64,000 nucleotides of DNA from Paramarasmius palmivorus (lineage: Eukaryota; Basidiomycota; Agaricomycetes; Agaricales; Marasmiaceae). The stretch covers positions 1 to 64,000 of the forward strand of contig JAYKXP010000020.1 in NCBI GenBank assembly GCA_037176845.1. The letters run 5' to 3'. The notes beneath the pieces were generated by a model. It searched no databases. It was not told the DNA's origin and saw only the letters and a program-made list of their open reading frames with translations. Both the position numbers and the translations under genes were made by a program. Within the stretch, counting starts at the first letter, position 1. Every line of letters begins with the position of its first letter. Below are positions 10,967 to 25,854 of this stretch, piece by piece.

Positions 10967-11325
10967 GGAAGCAACGAATGACTATTTTATAGACAGATTT
11001 TGAGTTTCAGGCAGAACGACATGATGTCCAGAAGCTAGCATTCAGAATCATAGCGCTGGGGTTGGCGCGTCTCACTCGCAAAACTTTGCACGTGCTGCAT
11101 TACCTCCTTCAATCAATTCGCCCAATTTCAAGTGTCCACAAAGTGTCCAAGGAAAAGGAAACTTCATTCCGTTATCCACATCGCCGTGAACGAATATCTA
11201 GTCCGTGTCCGTAAAGCGTGTCCAAAAGAAAGCGAAGGACTTATAACACAAAAGTATACACTAATTTTTCTTCAAAGCGTCCGTGAAGTCGAAGAGGTAA
11301 AATCGTACAATCACTGCCTACACAT
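10967..11325. other. Intergenic, 3' side of GFA1
   Basis: No gene seen. The region would include the GFA1 3' untranslated region. Confidence 0.5.
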
Positions 11326-13675
<2,350 letters not shown>

Positions 13676-14310
13676 GGTAGACTAAAGAATTGAAATGAAA
13701 CTGTAAAATAGGTCAGCGATAAAGTTTGATAGAAAATGGCGATTTGACCTACGAGTCGTAAAAGAGGTAATGGAAAGAGGTAAAGACGTGGCAAATACGA
13801 TGGTGAGAGAAGGGAAGAAAGATGGGTTTGAGGGGGTACAGAGACCTAGCTTTTTATAGGGCGAGCCAAATTCACGTCCCTTTTCTGACGTTGTGTTTGC
13901 ACAGCCTCTTGGTATAATACGCGAATCACCGCCTGTGGACCCATGGTAAAAACGTCTAGCATCCCTGACATATGTTCTCTTATTCCTCTCACATTTCGGT
14001 AGATTCGGGGATACAACACCGCCCACATATTCGACGAATCAAGAAATACATCTCTGAGCGGCGAGCGCTGCCAGCAAAACAGGGATGCCCAAGAACGTGC
14101 AGACAAACTCGTAGTCAACTCGTCGGATTACTTTTGATACCGAAAAAGTTACACGAGACACTGCGATTCCGAAAGTCCACGTTTACACCGGAGGCACTCT
14201 TCCTATTCACCCGCAAGGTTAGCACGCGTATCGGGTTCTTTTCACCTATCGACGGTCTTGTATCACCTCCTGTGAGCGCATCAAGTTAGCCTGGTAGCCA
14301 AGTCCACAGC
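13676..14310. promoter_or_regulatory. Upstream region of GFA1
   Basis: No gene recognised. It contains pyrimidine-rich tracts (as seen on the minus strand) directly upstream of the GFA1 start, which is usual for fungal promoters. No specific site is claimed. Confidence 0.4.
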
Positions 14311-15569
14311 ATGAATATGGCGCGATATCATTCATCCGGTGGACACTATCATCGCATTGGAAACGCCACGATATCACGGACTTGCCGCTCCAAGACTCGA
14401 ATTTCGCGATGAGCTCGCACCTGCGCAGTACCTCTGGCCATATATTTCGCCTTCTCTCGACCCGAGAAGGATTCTCAACGCGAACCTGTACGAGAATATC
14501 GTGTTCAGGTATGCATCAACATGCTCCCTCTCGGTTGACCATTCTTTACTAAATAGGTCCTTTCATTTTCGCGTTCATCTATGTTCAGGTACCGTTCAAG
14601 AGGATCAAACGACCCTAGCGGTTATTTATGGGTCGCGTTGAAAGTAGGACAAGCCGAGGGGAAGGAAAATAGTAAGGTCCATTTTTAGGCGTCTTTTTCA
14701 AACCGCGGGCGTTTGCCTGGCTCTTGATTCCGACCACCATGATCCCATCCAAGTAGCTCAAGCACTGTCCGAACCTTTAAGCTTCACATTCCATCTTTCA
14801 TCGACCGGCATGGTGACATCAGGATGGGGCTGCCAAGAAGGTTTGCCCACCGTTACCTTAGTTGTCGCCTGTCAACTCAATCCCTTACCAGCTGTGATAT
14901 CTGCGAAGACAAGAAGCCTGCTCACATCGATGAACGTTTGCTTCACCCACCATTCACGGGAACAGATCCTCCATCTTGACAAATTACAGGCATACTTCGA
15001 TTGAGAACGACAGATGTAGTAACTTCGCAGGCTTGGAAACGGGATATACAGCGCCCAGATGTGACAATGATGTGGCTTGTAGGCGGCCTGACCGAGGTGC
15101 GTCCCGACTTGCAATATCCCGCTAACATCACTGCATTATACAGGGTACCTGAATTCATTCCAAGTTTTGGGGTGCTAGACCAACGTATCTGGGATCTCTT
15201 CTACATCTCCCTCACAAACTCGTCGCCCCGGCAAGATCACGCGAACGGGGTTAAGAGGCTCAGAATGCAGTCTTTCGAGCTTTTAAGGACGCTTTCGCGA
15301 AGGACGTCTCGATAGCTATATCCGGCTTGCCACAAAATCAAGATACGCTCGCATGACACAGCTTTCAGGCTTTGGGTGATGTGCTATCTTGCAGCTGTGT
15401 TCCACGAAATCATAGGGCCGAGTTGGAGGTGTACGGAGTGGATGAGGTAGCTAGGGCGAGTGTAGTTCTTAAGGGTCCTGAGTATGTAGATACTCAGCGA
15501 CTTGCTTCCATAGCCCTCACAGAGAATCTCACCTTCGACCACTTGGACTCGAAACCCGGCCTTTTCTGA
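14311..15569 (+). pseudogene. Coding-like stretch, probably a decayed unidentified gene
   Basis: Several plus-strand frames look like real protein: one around 14325-14510 (HGLAAPRLEFRDELAPAQYL, then LWPYISPSLDPRRILNANLY) ends at a good GTATGC donor with an intron end at 14559. Another lies at 14810-15004 and a third at 15372-15569. They are in different frames and cannot all be joined without stops. I do not recognise the family. It may be a degenerate gene, or a real one with introns I misplace. Confidence 0.35.
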
Positions 15570-16040
15570 TTCGACATCATCGAGGCTTTTGGATCGAATA
15601 GGTCACTCAATACTCGGTCAGAACGATATTCCGGCAGGTACTAAAGAGAAAAAAGGAACGCCTATGGGCGTGTCGGCCTCAGGTCTGCTAGCTCTTTACT
15701 ACTTATCACAAAATACATGCCACATGTGCTTTACGCTGTGTTGAGGACAGAATAGACAATACACTGCCCCGTGCTTTCAAACCATAAATGGCAACTTTGA
15801 CATACCAACTTTGGGGCGAAGGGCGCTTGCCGAACTCTTGCACCCACTCCCATCATCCAACTGGTCCAAGCTCATTTTCCTTTTTCTTCCTCAACATTGT
15901 CTTTCCTGGAAATAATGTATCCAAGCAATACGCTTGAACCAACATCAGTGGCCCAAGCTAACCGCGAACAATTACCGTTTCCTTTTATGCCTACAGTCAA
16001 AGCATGCTCGAGAAACATACATAAAAACGACGGGTGCCAC
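15570..16040. other. Intergenic, no gene seen
   Basis: Short open frames only; it probably includes the promoter of the following gene. Confidence 0.4.
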
Positions 16041-16180
16041 AATGTCCTCACATCCTAACTCCCAACTTCCTATTCCAAACTCCTGCGAACGATGCCAGCG
16101 ATATATACCACTCACCGTCAACGCCCTACACCATTACCCTATCGCAAGATAACCAAAGTCAATCGGATTCTTGAACGCCA

Positions 16181-17905
16181 ATGCCAGCGCCAACGCCAAC
16201 ACGAGAACCCAAACTTGGATGTGACAATACGCCTCATCCCAACACGGGATGGTCATATCGAGCAGTGGGTTTCGAGCACTACGGGAAAAGTGATCTCGTC
16301 TCAACGGTAACGCGTCTCTTGTCTTGCTTACTTATTTTGGCTGAATATATAGTTCTACAGAATCCCTATTTTTCTATCCAATGTACGGGCAGAAGAGATA
16401 CAAGAGGAATCGAATGATCTACCATACGAACCAACAGAACAGGGCTCAGACGCAGGAGATGCAAAGTCAGAGTTATCTGACCAAGCCCGCCTGGTGGGGC
16501 TAGACGGCGACGAAGAGGATGGGCGGAAAGGGTAAGGCTATCCCTTCCACTTAAGGTCAATAAAAGTTTTGACCTGTGCAAATTCAGACAGGAGGAAGAA
16601 GAGGACAGGAGATGATAACACCGGCTTTCTTCCCCCACAGGAGCAACAGCAACAGGAGAACAAAGTCGAAGCATGGCTCGAATCTGTAACCGTGAAGCCT
16701 GTCGCCCCTGTGCCTCCTCACGTCCGTGGTTCCGAATGTGACCCTTCGTATAGCGGCAAACCAAATTCCACACCGCCTGACACTCACCCCACTAGCATTC
16801 AAGTCAACGTAAGTCCTTGGGTGAAAGGCTTGGCGACATACATAACTCATTTTATTTCCTCACAGCATATCGAGCTTCACACATCGTCCACCGCGTTTGA
16901 CAAGAACACGACCTTCTATGCGCCCCATTTCACTTGCACATCAACCACACCCGCGCCTGCTTCATTCCCGATTCTGAAAACATTCGCACATCATGAACAG
17001 CATCTGCCAATTCCCGAGGATATGTCCGTACCTACTACATCTTCGCCTCTCGTGTATCTGGATACACCTTCGCCTCACAACCAGCAATTGCTGCCACTGC
17101 CAATCATTGAGGACATACCTGTATTTCCTTCATTCCCCTCTTCCGGGGATTCGTATATGGCACCACCTCACCACGATCCGGATCAGCCAGCTGTGGAAGA
17201 CATTCCCTTACCCCCAGCGCCATCACCCTCGCTAGCACACATTATCCAAACACACCTATCTTCGTTAACACCTCTGCTGCAAACTGTAGATCCCCATGTG
17301 AGTGGGGCGATAATGGGTGTCCTGGATCACGTTGTGCAGCTTTGCTCATCTTATCGTGGATCCGGAGAAGAGTATAGGATGGAGGATGAAGAAGAGTACG
17401 CAGAATCGGAGGCAGAGTCAGAGTCAGACCAGGAAGGAGATGAGGAATTGGCGTGTGACACGTCTCTACCCTTTATCGTAGAGTCGGTCGAAGACCAGGA
17501 AGAGTGGTGGGACACAATAACGTCGATTAAGGGTGATGCGAGCCCTAGGCATTCCCCAATACAAGCTGCGCGTAGAGACCTCGATAGACGTACACATTCG
17601 TGCTCTGAGCGCGAATGCATGGTCAGTGTTTAGGGTCTCTTGTGTTAATCCTTTCTGACATCATGTTTTAGCTGGAGGATGTGGAAGCGTCATACATGTC
17701 GCACGCGTCGCATATGCATGGACGTAGGCAAAACTCCCAAAAGAGGGTCAGGAAAGAGATTCCCTTGCACAGAGTGGCACGGCTCCGCCATGTAACCCTA
17801 AGGAGATCTCTCAAGCAACCCTACCGGCAGCGAAGTCGTCGTTGCGGGGAGTTGGGTTTGAGTAGCTGGTTTTCACGCCTGTCGTTTCTATTCCCTGTAT
17901 CATGA
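16181..17905 (+). CDS. Unidentified proline-rich and acidic protein
   Basis: A multi-exon gene I do not recognise. Exons by eye: 16181 to about 16308; about 16358-16530; about 16593-16808; about 16867-17621; about 17672-17905. Joined frames stay open. The protein begins with a short basic part, then an acidic exon (EEIQEESNDLPYEPTEQGSD), a Gln run (QEQQQQE), and a long Pro/Ser/Thr-rich region. A helical segment follows (LAHIIQTHLSSLTPLLQ), then a strongly acidic stretch (EDEEEYAESEAESESDQEGD) and a basic Arg-rich tail ending in WFSRLSFLFPV. This looks like an intrinsically disordered, possibly nuclear protein. An alternative start at 16042 would add a CERCQRY segment, but I could not join it cleanly. 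Confidence 0.55.
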
Positions 17906-18085
17906 TGCGCGCTTGCGAACGATAAATCCAGTTGGCACTTGTTCGTTTCGATCACATATGCTCTTGTCTGAGGGACCTATTCGAAAGTACAAGGTATCCT
18001 CTATTTGTCAAGAAAATGGTCTCTAGAAATGTGTATAGCGATGGACTCCGCGATGCTTGAATGAACTTGAACACCCAAACGCTCA

Positions 18086-20313
18086 TCAAAGGGACATTTC
18101 CTCCTCCTTCAATATTTCTTGCAGATGATTAGCCTCCACCCGCGGTTCGAAGAGTACTTTGAAGGGTAATGGATGTATATTGGCTGTTTGGGTGAAGCCT
18201 TGCGTATCAATTGGTGCATCCGGAGCTTCTCGGAGACGGAAGGCCCAAAGGATGTAAGCTGTGGTAATGAACAACGATCTATGGAAAATGAGTGAATGAT
18301 AGGTCAAGTGGAGGGGCCTAGCCGCACTTATTCGCGAGTTGTTGTCCAGGACATACTCTGGAGGAAGAGGGGGAAAGGATAATTGAGGACACCTAGTCAT
18401 CGAAAATACATGACACAGACCTTCGCCCAAATCCGAAATTGAGTGACTTGATATTTTCCCTTAATTTACCTGACTCGTCTATCCATCTATCCACACTGAA
18501 CTTCTCCGGATCCGGGAATACATCGGGCGAGCGACCAATTGACCTGGCGCGTACCTCTCAGTCCATACTGCGGCTGAGGAGTATAACTTAACTCTTACCA
18601 GTGACTCCCTAGAACAGTCGAGCCCTTGGGAATGTGATACCCGCGCTAAACAGTCAATTAGACTGGTGTCAACCTTAAAAGCCTAGCAACATACCCAGAT
18701 GATGTCCTTTGTAGCGCGATGGGGAAAGCCTAAATGACCGAATATGTGAGATTACGTCGCGGAAAATGCGCGAAATGGTGCGTGCCTGTGACGGTTACTG
18801 GCCGCCTGAGTCAAACGGTAGTCATGAGCCTACAACCGGAGTTAACAGGGACGTTTTAGATGCTTACCAACGATAGCATTCCAGAACAAAAGCGGTTACC
18901 AGCGTCAAGAGTGGTTCATCAGATAATCTAGGTGCTTTTCAAATCTGTCAGCCTGTGAAGGCTCTTATAATAGTACGGCGAAAGCACCTCGATTTAGGCC
19001 AACTACAGCGTCTATCTGTGATTGAACCTTGACTTGTTCTTCTGGAAAACATGCGGCTGCCATCATCGCGATACTAATCGCAGCAGCGGTCTGGAAGGGC
19101 AAATGAATTGTGTCGGTGTGTTTGGAACTACCTTGTTTCACGTACAGTATCTGCACCTGCCAGGAACAGCCCCCCAGAGAGAAAGGCAATCTCCTGCTCC
19201 GACATATTGTATTCTTTCTGGTTCTTGATGAGATTGTCGACGAAGTTGGGCTTGAGGATGTCCTGATCAGTGTTCTGAAATATTGATCAGTCATTGAGCA
19301 ATCGCAAGTCCGACTATCGGCTATTTACTCACTATCTTTTGTTTCACTTCGTCCACATAGGTACTGTAGAAGGAAAGCTCCTCTTCGTGCCATGTATCCA
19401 GCTGGGTAAGATAGCCAGGTACATATCGCAGGAGAGGGATGCTATCAACCCAATAAGCTCCTAGCCGGGCTACTTTGACAAATCGTGACATAAATATCAT
19501 TATTTGCTGTACCATCGGCTCTTCAAAGGTAGAAGGTGTTGGTTTGCCGTAGGTAAGAGTGATAATCAATGAAGCAGCATAACTGGGACTATGTCAGGGC
19601 TTCGTGTCTTCTGAAAAGTGAAGGAACATGTACCGTTTTGCGTGACCAATGTGCTGGTCGGGGTCTCTAACTAAGTCCCTTATGAGATTGATGGCATTCC
19701 TGACCTGTAGCGGTTGGTACGCTTGGATAGTTCTTGGATGTAACTGGGATTGTATCGCTCTGAAGACAACGCAAGCGTAAGTGCGATTTTCATCCTTGTG
19801 GCAAGTACCCACACACCTTCGGGTCTTCTTGAATCGTTCACCTGCCCTCATCATGAGAAGTCTCATATTCCTACACAATGTCTCCTGAACAGCGATGGAG
19901 CGTGGACGATCCGCTAGGCTTGCTCCCTCCTTTTCCATGATTTCCATCGCGGCCTGAACAATATCAGCGCGCTCAACATCTGGACTACAACTACGGGCAC
20001 AATACTCCACCTCATAACGTCCAATAACGATAAAATTTGTTCCACCTCTTCTTAACGAGAAAATGGGACCATATTGTTGCGTCCACTCCTCGAAACGAAG
20101 CCAAGTACTAGAGTTCTATCGTTAGAAAAAGGTAACTCTTGGGCTCTGAAGGTCGGTTACTTACAAAGAAGTCGGGAATTCGCTACCATAGAGCCAGTGA
20201 CGCGGAGGTCCAGGTGGCAGTTTCCCCCGCTCAACACGCTGTTTGAGCAGGAGCCAGACGATTCCACTGAGCAAGGAGATGCTGAATACCGTCGTCGCAC
20301 TATCAAACACCAT
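18086..20313 (-). CDS. Cytochrome P450 monooxygenase 1 (O-methylsterigmatocystin oxidoreductase-like)
   Basis: Microsomal class II P450. The start at 20313 gives a TM anchor (SISLLSGIVWLLL) and the proline hinge LPPGPPRHW. Next exons contain WLRFEEWTQQYGPIFSLRRG, then a helical core. The K-helix is VLECYRW (ExxR present). FPHRATKDIIW, GYHIPKGSTVLGSHW and FPDPEKFSVDRW follow. The haem loop FGFGRRVCPG is split by an intron, then AYILWAFRL and a C-terminus ending EEEMSL. More than ten short introns are needed; one (about 18753-18808) appears to use a GC donor. All motifs are intact, so an active enzyme is expected. The substrate is unknown. It sits at the left border of the putative metabolite cluster. 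Confidence 0.85.
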
Positions 20314-20640
20314 GGTCTCGATTTGTTGGTAAACGACCCGTCGGGGAGTAATTATATTGTTGACGTGGGGAAATGAATACGAAGAAGCCACATGCCATCC
20401 TTTATGGCTGATAAAAGGGAAGCGCTGATGACGGTTACAAAAAAAGATCAAGCTCAAGACGAACTGGTGCGCCGTCGCGCGACTTGTCATTTGTCTGACT
20501 ATTAGGTCACATCTACAGACTACATCCAGTCGAGCTCAATTTCAAGCAGAAGGGGAATACACGAGTATGGTATCATTACTGTACAGATTCTTCAAGACGA
20601 GACAAATTTTCCGGTTTTTCCTTTCAAATTTCCCAGGCGC

Positions 20641-21920
20641 CTACACATTCGACTCTGTCATGGTCTCGCTACGCTTCCTTGCCAACGTAGATTCCAGTTC
20701 ATCATGGTCTGTGTGTGTATTCTTCGTAACCGATATCTCCAAATCCGTCGTGTGCTGTCTGGCAACGATTTGTAAAGGTATCGTATCCTTTGTGGTCTTC
20801 TGTGTATACCCTGTGGAATCGGCCAGAGCGACTCGAATAATAATCATGTTAAAGGCGATCCCGACGGTTTGCATTTCCTGGGAATAGCGTGAGCTTCATT
20901 GCAAGTGGGTATGCGCGGAGCTTACAATTGCACTAGTGACGTAGACCCCTTGACTGCCGGTCACATAGGTAATGCAGGTCGAAACTAGGGGCGCGGAGGT
21001 TTGTGAGTAACGATGCAGGTTCGGAAACGAACAATCAGTACTTACTGGCCACACTGGTGTAGAGGACACCTGATTCGATGATGATCCTGTAATATCATCA
21101 GTAATGCTTTTTTGAAACCGGATAGTAAGAGTAGGTACCTCATGACTTTGCTCACCCAGCTATCCCTGCCCCTCCGGCCACGAGAAGAGTCGCTTATGCG
21201 GCTTAAGGACGCCACAGCAAGGCCCTTTTCGGCGCGGTACAGGCGCCAAACGATCAGCGCTGTGGTTGATACAAGTCAGATCTAGATAAAAGTATCCTCA
21301 AAGACACTCACACGTAGTAAAGATATTCAGCGCTATACTCGTAGCCCAAAACGATGTGATAATCGGCCGCAAAGCCTTGGCTGCGGTGAGCGATTCATCG
21401 TGCGTCTGACGAAGGACGACAAGATTCAGAGTAGACGCTGAAAATACTCCGAACCAAAGGAGACTGGGTACAACAGCCATGAGCCACGATCGGTTGTAGA
21501 TCACCCAGCAACGATAGGTCTATGTCAAAGACATATCAATGAGATATTTCTACAAGAGTTAGAGTAGACACTCACTAGCATGAAATCCGCGACAAGTGTT
21601 TGGAAATTGACACAGAAAAACTTGGTAACTTCGGTGTCACTTCCTAGATCCTTGAACTGCTCGCTGATACCGCTCGGACCGACAGACTCAACGGCGCGTA
21701 CAACATTGAGTGCCAAATTGATGGTCGCAGTGATAGGCATTATTAGGCAGACAGCTAGCATGAGGTGATTGACCTGCGACCATGGCTTCATGCCCTCGCC
21801 ATGTTTTACCCAGAGCAGGGTACGCAAGCTGAGTCCTAAAGTGACGAGGTAGATCCCATAGCAGACACTTTCCACGAAAAGAGCGACGACAGATGCTTGT
21901 TGGTCGGTAATCGGGGGCAT
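20641..21920 (-). CDS. Seven-transmembrane protein of unknown function, paralogue A
   Basis: Starts MPPITDQQASVVALFVESVC at 21920. Exons separated by short introns give a chain of hydrophobic helices: YLVTLGLSLRTLL, HLMLAVCLIMPITATINLAL, FCVNFQTLVADFMLV, MAVVPSLLWFGVFSASTLNL, IITSFWATSIALNIF, an IIIESG helix and finally VGIAFNMIIIRVAL. A hydrophilic C-terminal tail ends at 20641. This is a common agaricomycete family with no assigned function that I know of. Topology resembles a receptor more than a transporter. Paralogues B and C lie about 10 kb away in the same cluster. It is neighbour to P450-1 on the same strand. Confidence 0.7.
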
Positions 21921-22359
21921 GGGGTGTTGATAGGTGACTCCTGGGCTTCTTGAGAGTCTAATAACTGCTCTTTTGTCAGCCTCTTCCTAGAAGGAAGAAA
22001 AAGAAGCATACCACAACTTTTCCTTGATCAGCCGCTCAAACATCAACAACTCTACGACAGATGGATAGAGCTGTATATACCACGAGCGGTACCAGAAGGT
22101 CGCCAAGCAGAGTAGATGATAGAGATTCAGATGCGAACAGGAAGAGCCTTCGCAACACGTTCTCCGGCGTGGGATAAGAACATGGTCATGGACATCAGCA
22201 TGAGCACAAATAAGTTGAATGGATTTTCCGTGTGACAAACACTGACACTCGCATCAAAGCTTTGAATTGGAGTGGGAACAAAACGCCGCGGTCGAACTGA
22301 GACGAACAGGCAGCGAACGGGTTTGCAACTCGGTTTGATCCCTGAAGAACAACCGACCG

Positions 22360-22620
22360 CAGCCGTCCTCTCTGATCGCTCGTAGTAGCATCGTACACCG
22401 CTGATATCGAGTTTACAAAGGGCACCGGTGATACGCCAGCTTCTCCGACACCAATTTGCATTTGGACAAGGATTATAATCTTCCTGGACGCTGATTTTGT
22501 CACTACGGTGATGGATGGAACAGCTACTGTGTTGAGGGGCAGGCACATGGGTTGTGATATGGCCTTGCCCAATCTTAGAGTAGAATTCTGCGATGATTGT
22601 GAATCGTTTGGGAGGATATT
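22360..22620 (-). pseudogene. Relic of an MCT-like MFS transporter (C-terminal end)
   Basis: On the minus strand, PCPNANWCRRSWRITGALC followed by RCYYERSE aligns with the C-terminal end of the intact transporter at 25855-27821 (VPVQLYGGSWLIAGALV and KRYYNRAK). Even the adjacent intron-like sequence GGCAGGCACATGGGTTGTGAT matches GAACAGGCACATGAGTTATGAT of the intact gene. The frame is shifted and no upstream transporter exons are found. It is therefore a decayed duplicate of the neighbour. Confidence 0.6.
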
Positions 22621-22649
22621 CGGAACACGAGGAAGACGGGAATGCTCAC

Positions 22650-23829
22650 AAATTGGACAGCGCTTCCAAAGAAACCATATGCTCCGGACAGTCAAGGTTT
22701 GAATTGGACCCGCGTCGTCTCTGCTGATGCATACTATTACAAGTGTAAGCTATGGTATACACAGTCTAATATGTATCACATACCACAGATATACCAGCTT
22801 GAACAGTATGCGTGGTAGTATTAGGTGTATCTCAACTAACTCTTGCATCGTGGCAAGGCATCGCATCGAAGTAGTTATCGCCAACCGATATCGGAAATGA
22901 CATGGCCACGCTTTCCAGATAGTTGTGGATATTGGGATGGATCTTGGCAAGACCTTTGTTATCAGCCATTTGACTTTCTTTCAGCAAGAGGCGATAATTT
23001 TCCTGTAATTCCCAACTTGAAGACTAAAGATCATGATGTAAGACCCAGGAGCTGAAAATGAGGGCGCGTTTCACTTACCCAGAATCCGAATCGCCATGAC
23101 CCCAGTCCTCTGACAGTCAAAATTTAAAGAGTTTCGATAGGTTGCGTTGGCTGAGGGTAGACGGATTCGTTCACGAATTTCGCGAGTCGCGATTGAACCA
23201 GTTGTCAGTCACGTGCACTGACACTAGCACTGCCTACCCGGGTCCCACCTACTTTCCTGACGTCCTCCTTGTCTGTGTCAGGGTTCTCTTCACTATTGGA
23301 CTAAAGAGACTAACTTCCTTAACTATGAAATGCTCAGACCAGCATCTGGACACGGCTGATGTGGTAGACCCGATAGATGTCGTGTAGCATGGAACTGCCG
23401 GCTATTCCTGTTCCGCCTCCGAGTCCCACAAAACTAACACTCCACTAGCATCTGCATTAGTTAGAGAATCTACAGATTCACGCCTTCGCGATGCATCAGA
23501 AAAATCAAAGACTCAAAACGGGAGCAGCTGGTACATGTGGATTTCTCTTATGTCAGGTTTTCCATAGGCATGCTAAATCCTTTGGCAAGCTGCTTCAGAT
23601 TACTGCACTTGATTGTACACACCGATTTTCGGCTAGGTGAGAGCGAAAAAGGATCCGAAATGGCGATGTGTAACAGGTGCATCAAGATTCCTGTGTAGAG
23701 CATTCCTAGGTTGCAGCAAAAGGGAAACTTGGTCAGACCATCTTCGGGTTATCATAGTGCAGTGCTGGACAATATATGCTGCTAATGCTTCCTCCAGTAC
23801 TTAATGTCTTCGCCTCGGCGAGAAAGATC
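22650..23829. other. Intergenic between transporter relic and O-methyltransferase
   Basis: No gene recognised. A minus-strand segment starting at about 22968 (MADNKGLAKIHPNIHNYLES) looks coding-like but runs into stops after about 45 codons. Confidence 0.4.
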
Positions 23830-25693
23830 ATGGCTGCAAACCACCCTGTCGACAATAGCCACCTAACCGCCTTGGCCTCCCTCATCAGTTTCTCTGTTCA
23901 AGAGATAGTTGCTACTTACGCTTCCATTGGTCAGGCTGTACCTTCCCTCGACTCGGTCGAGCCAGGACCTTTCGATGGGGCTGTCGAAGATGCTCCAGAA
24001 CGACTCATACACGCAGTCAAGGTCATACAAGCGGCTTGTATGCAACTAGTTTCTACGGTGGCCAATCCATCCGGTATAGTTTATGATGTAGGTACTTCTT
24101 GCGGATTAATCCAACACGGCGACTTACCGAACGTAGAGGGCCAACGCACACGCCGAACCCTCTTGTCTCCTTGTAGCGACGAAAGCTCGGATTGCCGATC
24201 TACTTGTGGACAAACCAGAAGGTGTACATGTAGCCCAACTAGCAGCACTTTCTGGGTTTCAGGACTCTGACAAGTTGGGAAGGATGATGCGATTACTAGC
24301 AACTCGCCACATCTTTCGTGAAGTGAGACCGGGTGTATACGCCAACAATCGGCTAAGTGTCAAGTTAACTTCAAGCAATCCAATGTCTGACTTGGTGGGA
24401 CTGGTGTACGTCTCTTCGACATTGCTAATATATTTCGCTTTTGTTCACTTTCAGACAGAACCGAAGTCGGCCTCCTGGCGTCTGCACGTCTGAACGAGAC
24501 ATATACAACTAAACCCCAAACAAACAATGAAACCCCCTTCCAACGCGCGACAGGGCACGCATTCTTCAACTGGCACAGCCTTCCTGAGAATCGAGAAAAG
24601 GGAGAAGTAAGAAATATCATTTTATTGTATTGTCCGAGCTTGACAATTTCACTAGCGCTTTCAACGTGCCATGGTTGCCTGGAGTTTTGTGTACGGTATC
24701 GGTTTTCTCTCCAAAGTCTATCCGTGGATGGTGTACCCCTCAGGATGCACCGTGTGCGATATAGGGAGTGGAAATGGTCATGTCATGATGGATTTGTTAA
24801 AGAAGAATCCCCGACTACACATCGTTCTTCAGGATCAACCAGGGGTTATCGAGCGGACAAAGGAGGTATGTGGAGCCGCAAAGCTCTAAGCAGTTGCTGA
24901 TCAGGTTCTTAATTAGTATTGGACTAAAGAATATCCCCGTGCTATCGAAGAACAGAAAGTGAAGTTTGTGCCATTCAACTTCTTCAAAGACGCGGTTGTT
25001 GAGAGATGTGACGTCTATTATGTAGGACTCTTTTCACTCCATGGTCGCAAACCTTAAGATGCTGACAAAGTTATTCAGCTTAAGGGCATTCTGTGAGTCT
25101 CATTTCTCACTTTTGGCACATGGTCGTTGACGCGGACTAAGGCACGATTGGGTCGACTCTGACTGTCTAATAATTTTGCGGAACGTGCGTAAGGCAATGA
25201 AACCTGGGGCCAAGCTTCTCATTCGTACGTTCACCATTCTGAGCTTCGACTATACGACAGCTCAACTACCCTCTAGAGGAGATCGTGATTCGAAGCGTTG
25301 CCCCTTCACACAGTAGCTTGCAAGGAAGCGCTCCCGAGCCTCTTCTACCGAACTGGGGAGCCTCTTCTACTAGGCTATATGAAGAAGACATCGCAATGAT
25401 GAGGCTTCACAACGCCAAGGAACGTATGCTTGAGGAATTTACCTCGTTATGGTGGGTCAAATAATCTCCATCTCATGTGAGGCCACGACACTAAGGTCGT
25501 GTGCGACAGCGCCCTGTGCGATTTGCAATTCAGCAAGTCTTATCCGGTTGGTGATATGGATCTGATCGAGTTTCTCCCGGTTCGGGATGCGTCGAGATTG
25601 CACGATACATCTTTGACAGTCACCCCAGTTGCAGATTCTCATCTTGCCGTTGCAACGTCCTGCTCGATCTCGCGACTGGCTATGTCCATCTAA
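23830..25693 (+). CDS. SAM-dependent O-methyltransferase
   Basis: Class I O-methyltransferase of the plant-COMT-like Methyltransf_2 type, common in basidiomycete metabolite clusters. The N-terminal dimerisation/winged-helix part shows KARIADLLVDKPEGVHVAQL and RMMRLLATRHIFREV. The SAM-binding motif is VCDIGSGNGHVMMDLL. The catalytic His lies in LKGILHDW, followed by NVRKAMKPGAKLLI. The C-terminus has YPVGDMDLIEFLPVR. Introns lie near 24090-24165, 24405-24455, 24608-24660, 24867-24918, 25022-25080 and others. An upstream ATG at 23776 is possible, but 23830 fits better. It transfers methyl to a phenolic or carboxylic oxygen; the substrate is unknown. Next to P450s, an ammonia-lyase and a halogenase, it is a plausible tailoring enzyme. 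Confidence 0.85.
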
Positions 25694-25854
25694 TTGAAAT
25701 GATGTATTTCAACTTGTACCAATGTGCTTTTGATAGAAATGTACAATCAATTAAAACGAGTTCTACATACACAGAACAGTCAGTATGAATACATATTGGT
25801 TGAGATCTACTCAGGCAAACCAGTTTGGGATACAACTACGCAAATAACCAGCTT

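Noticed and set aside
18541..18600. In-frame TGA in P450-1 before the PDPEKF motif, suggesting a pseudogene
   Set aside because: An acceptor at GCGCCAG (about 18545) removes the TGA and restores the expected SHW-SIGRSPDVFPDPEKF frame, so the stop is intronic.
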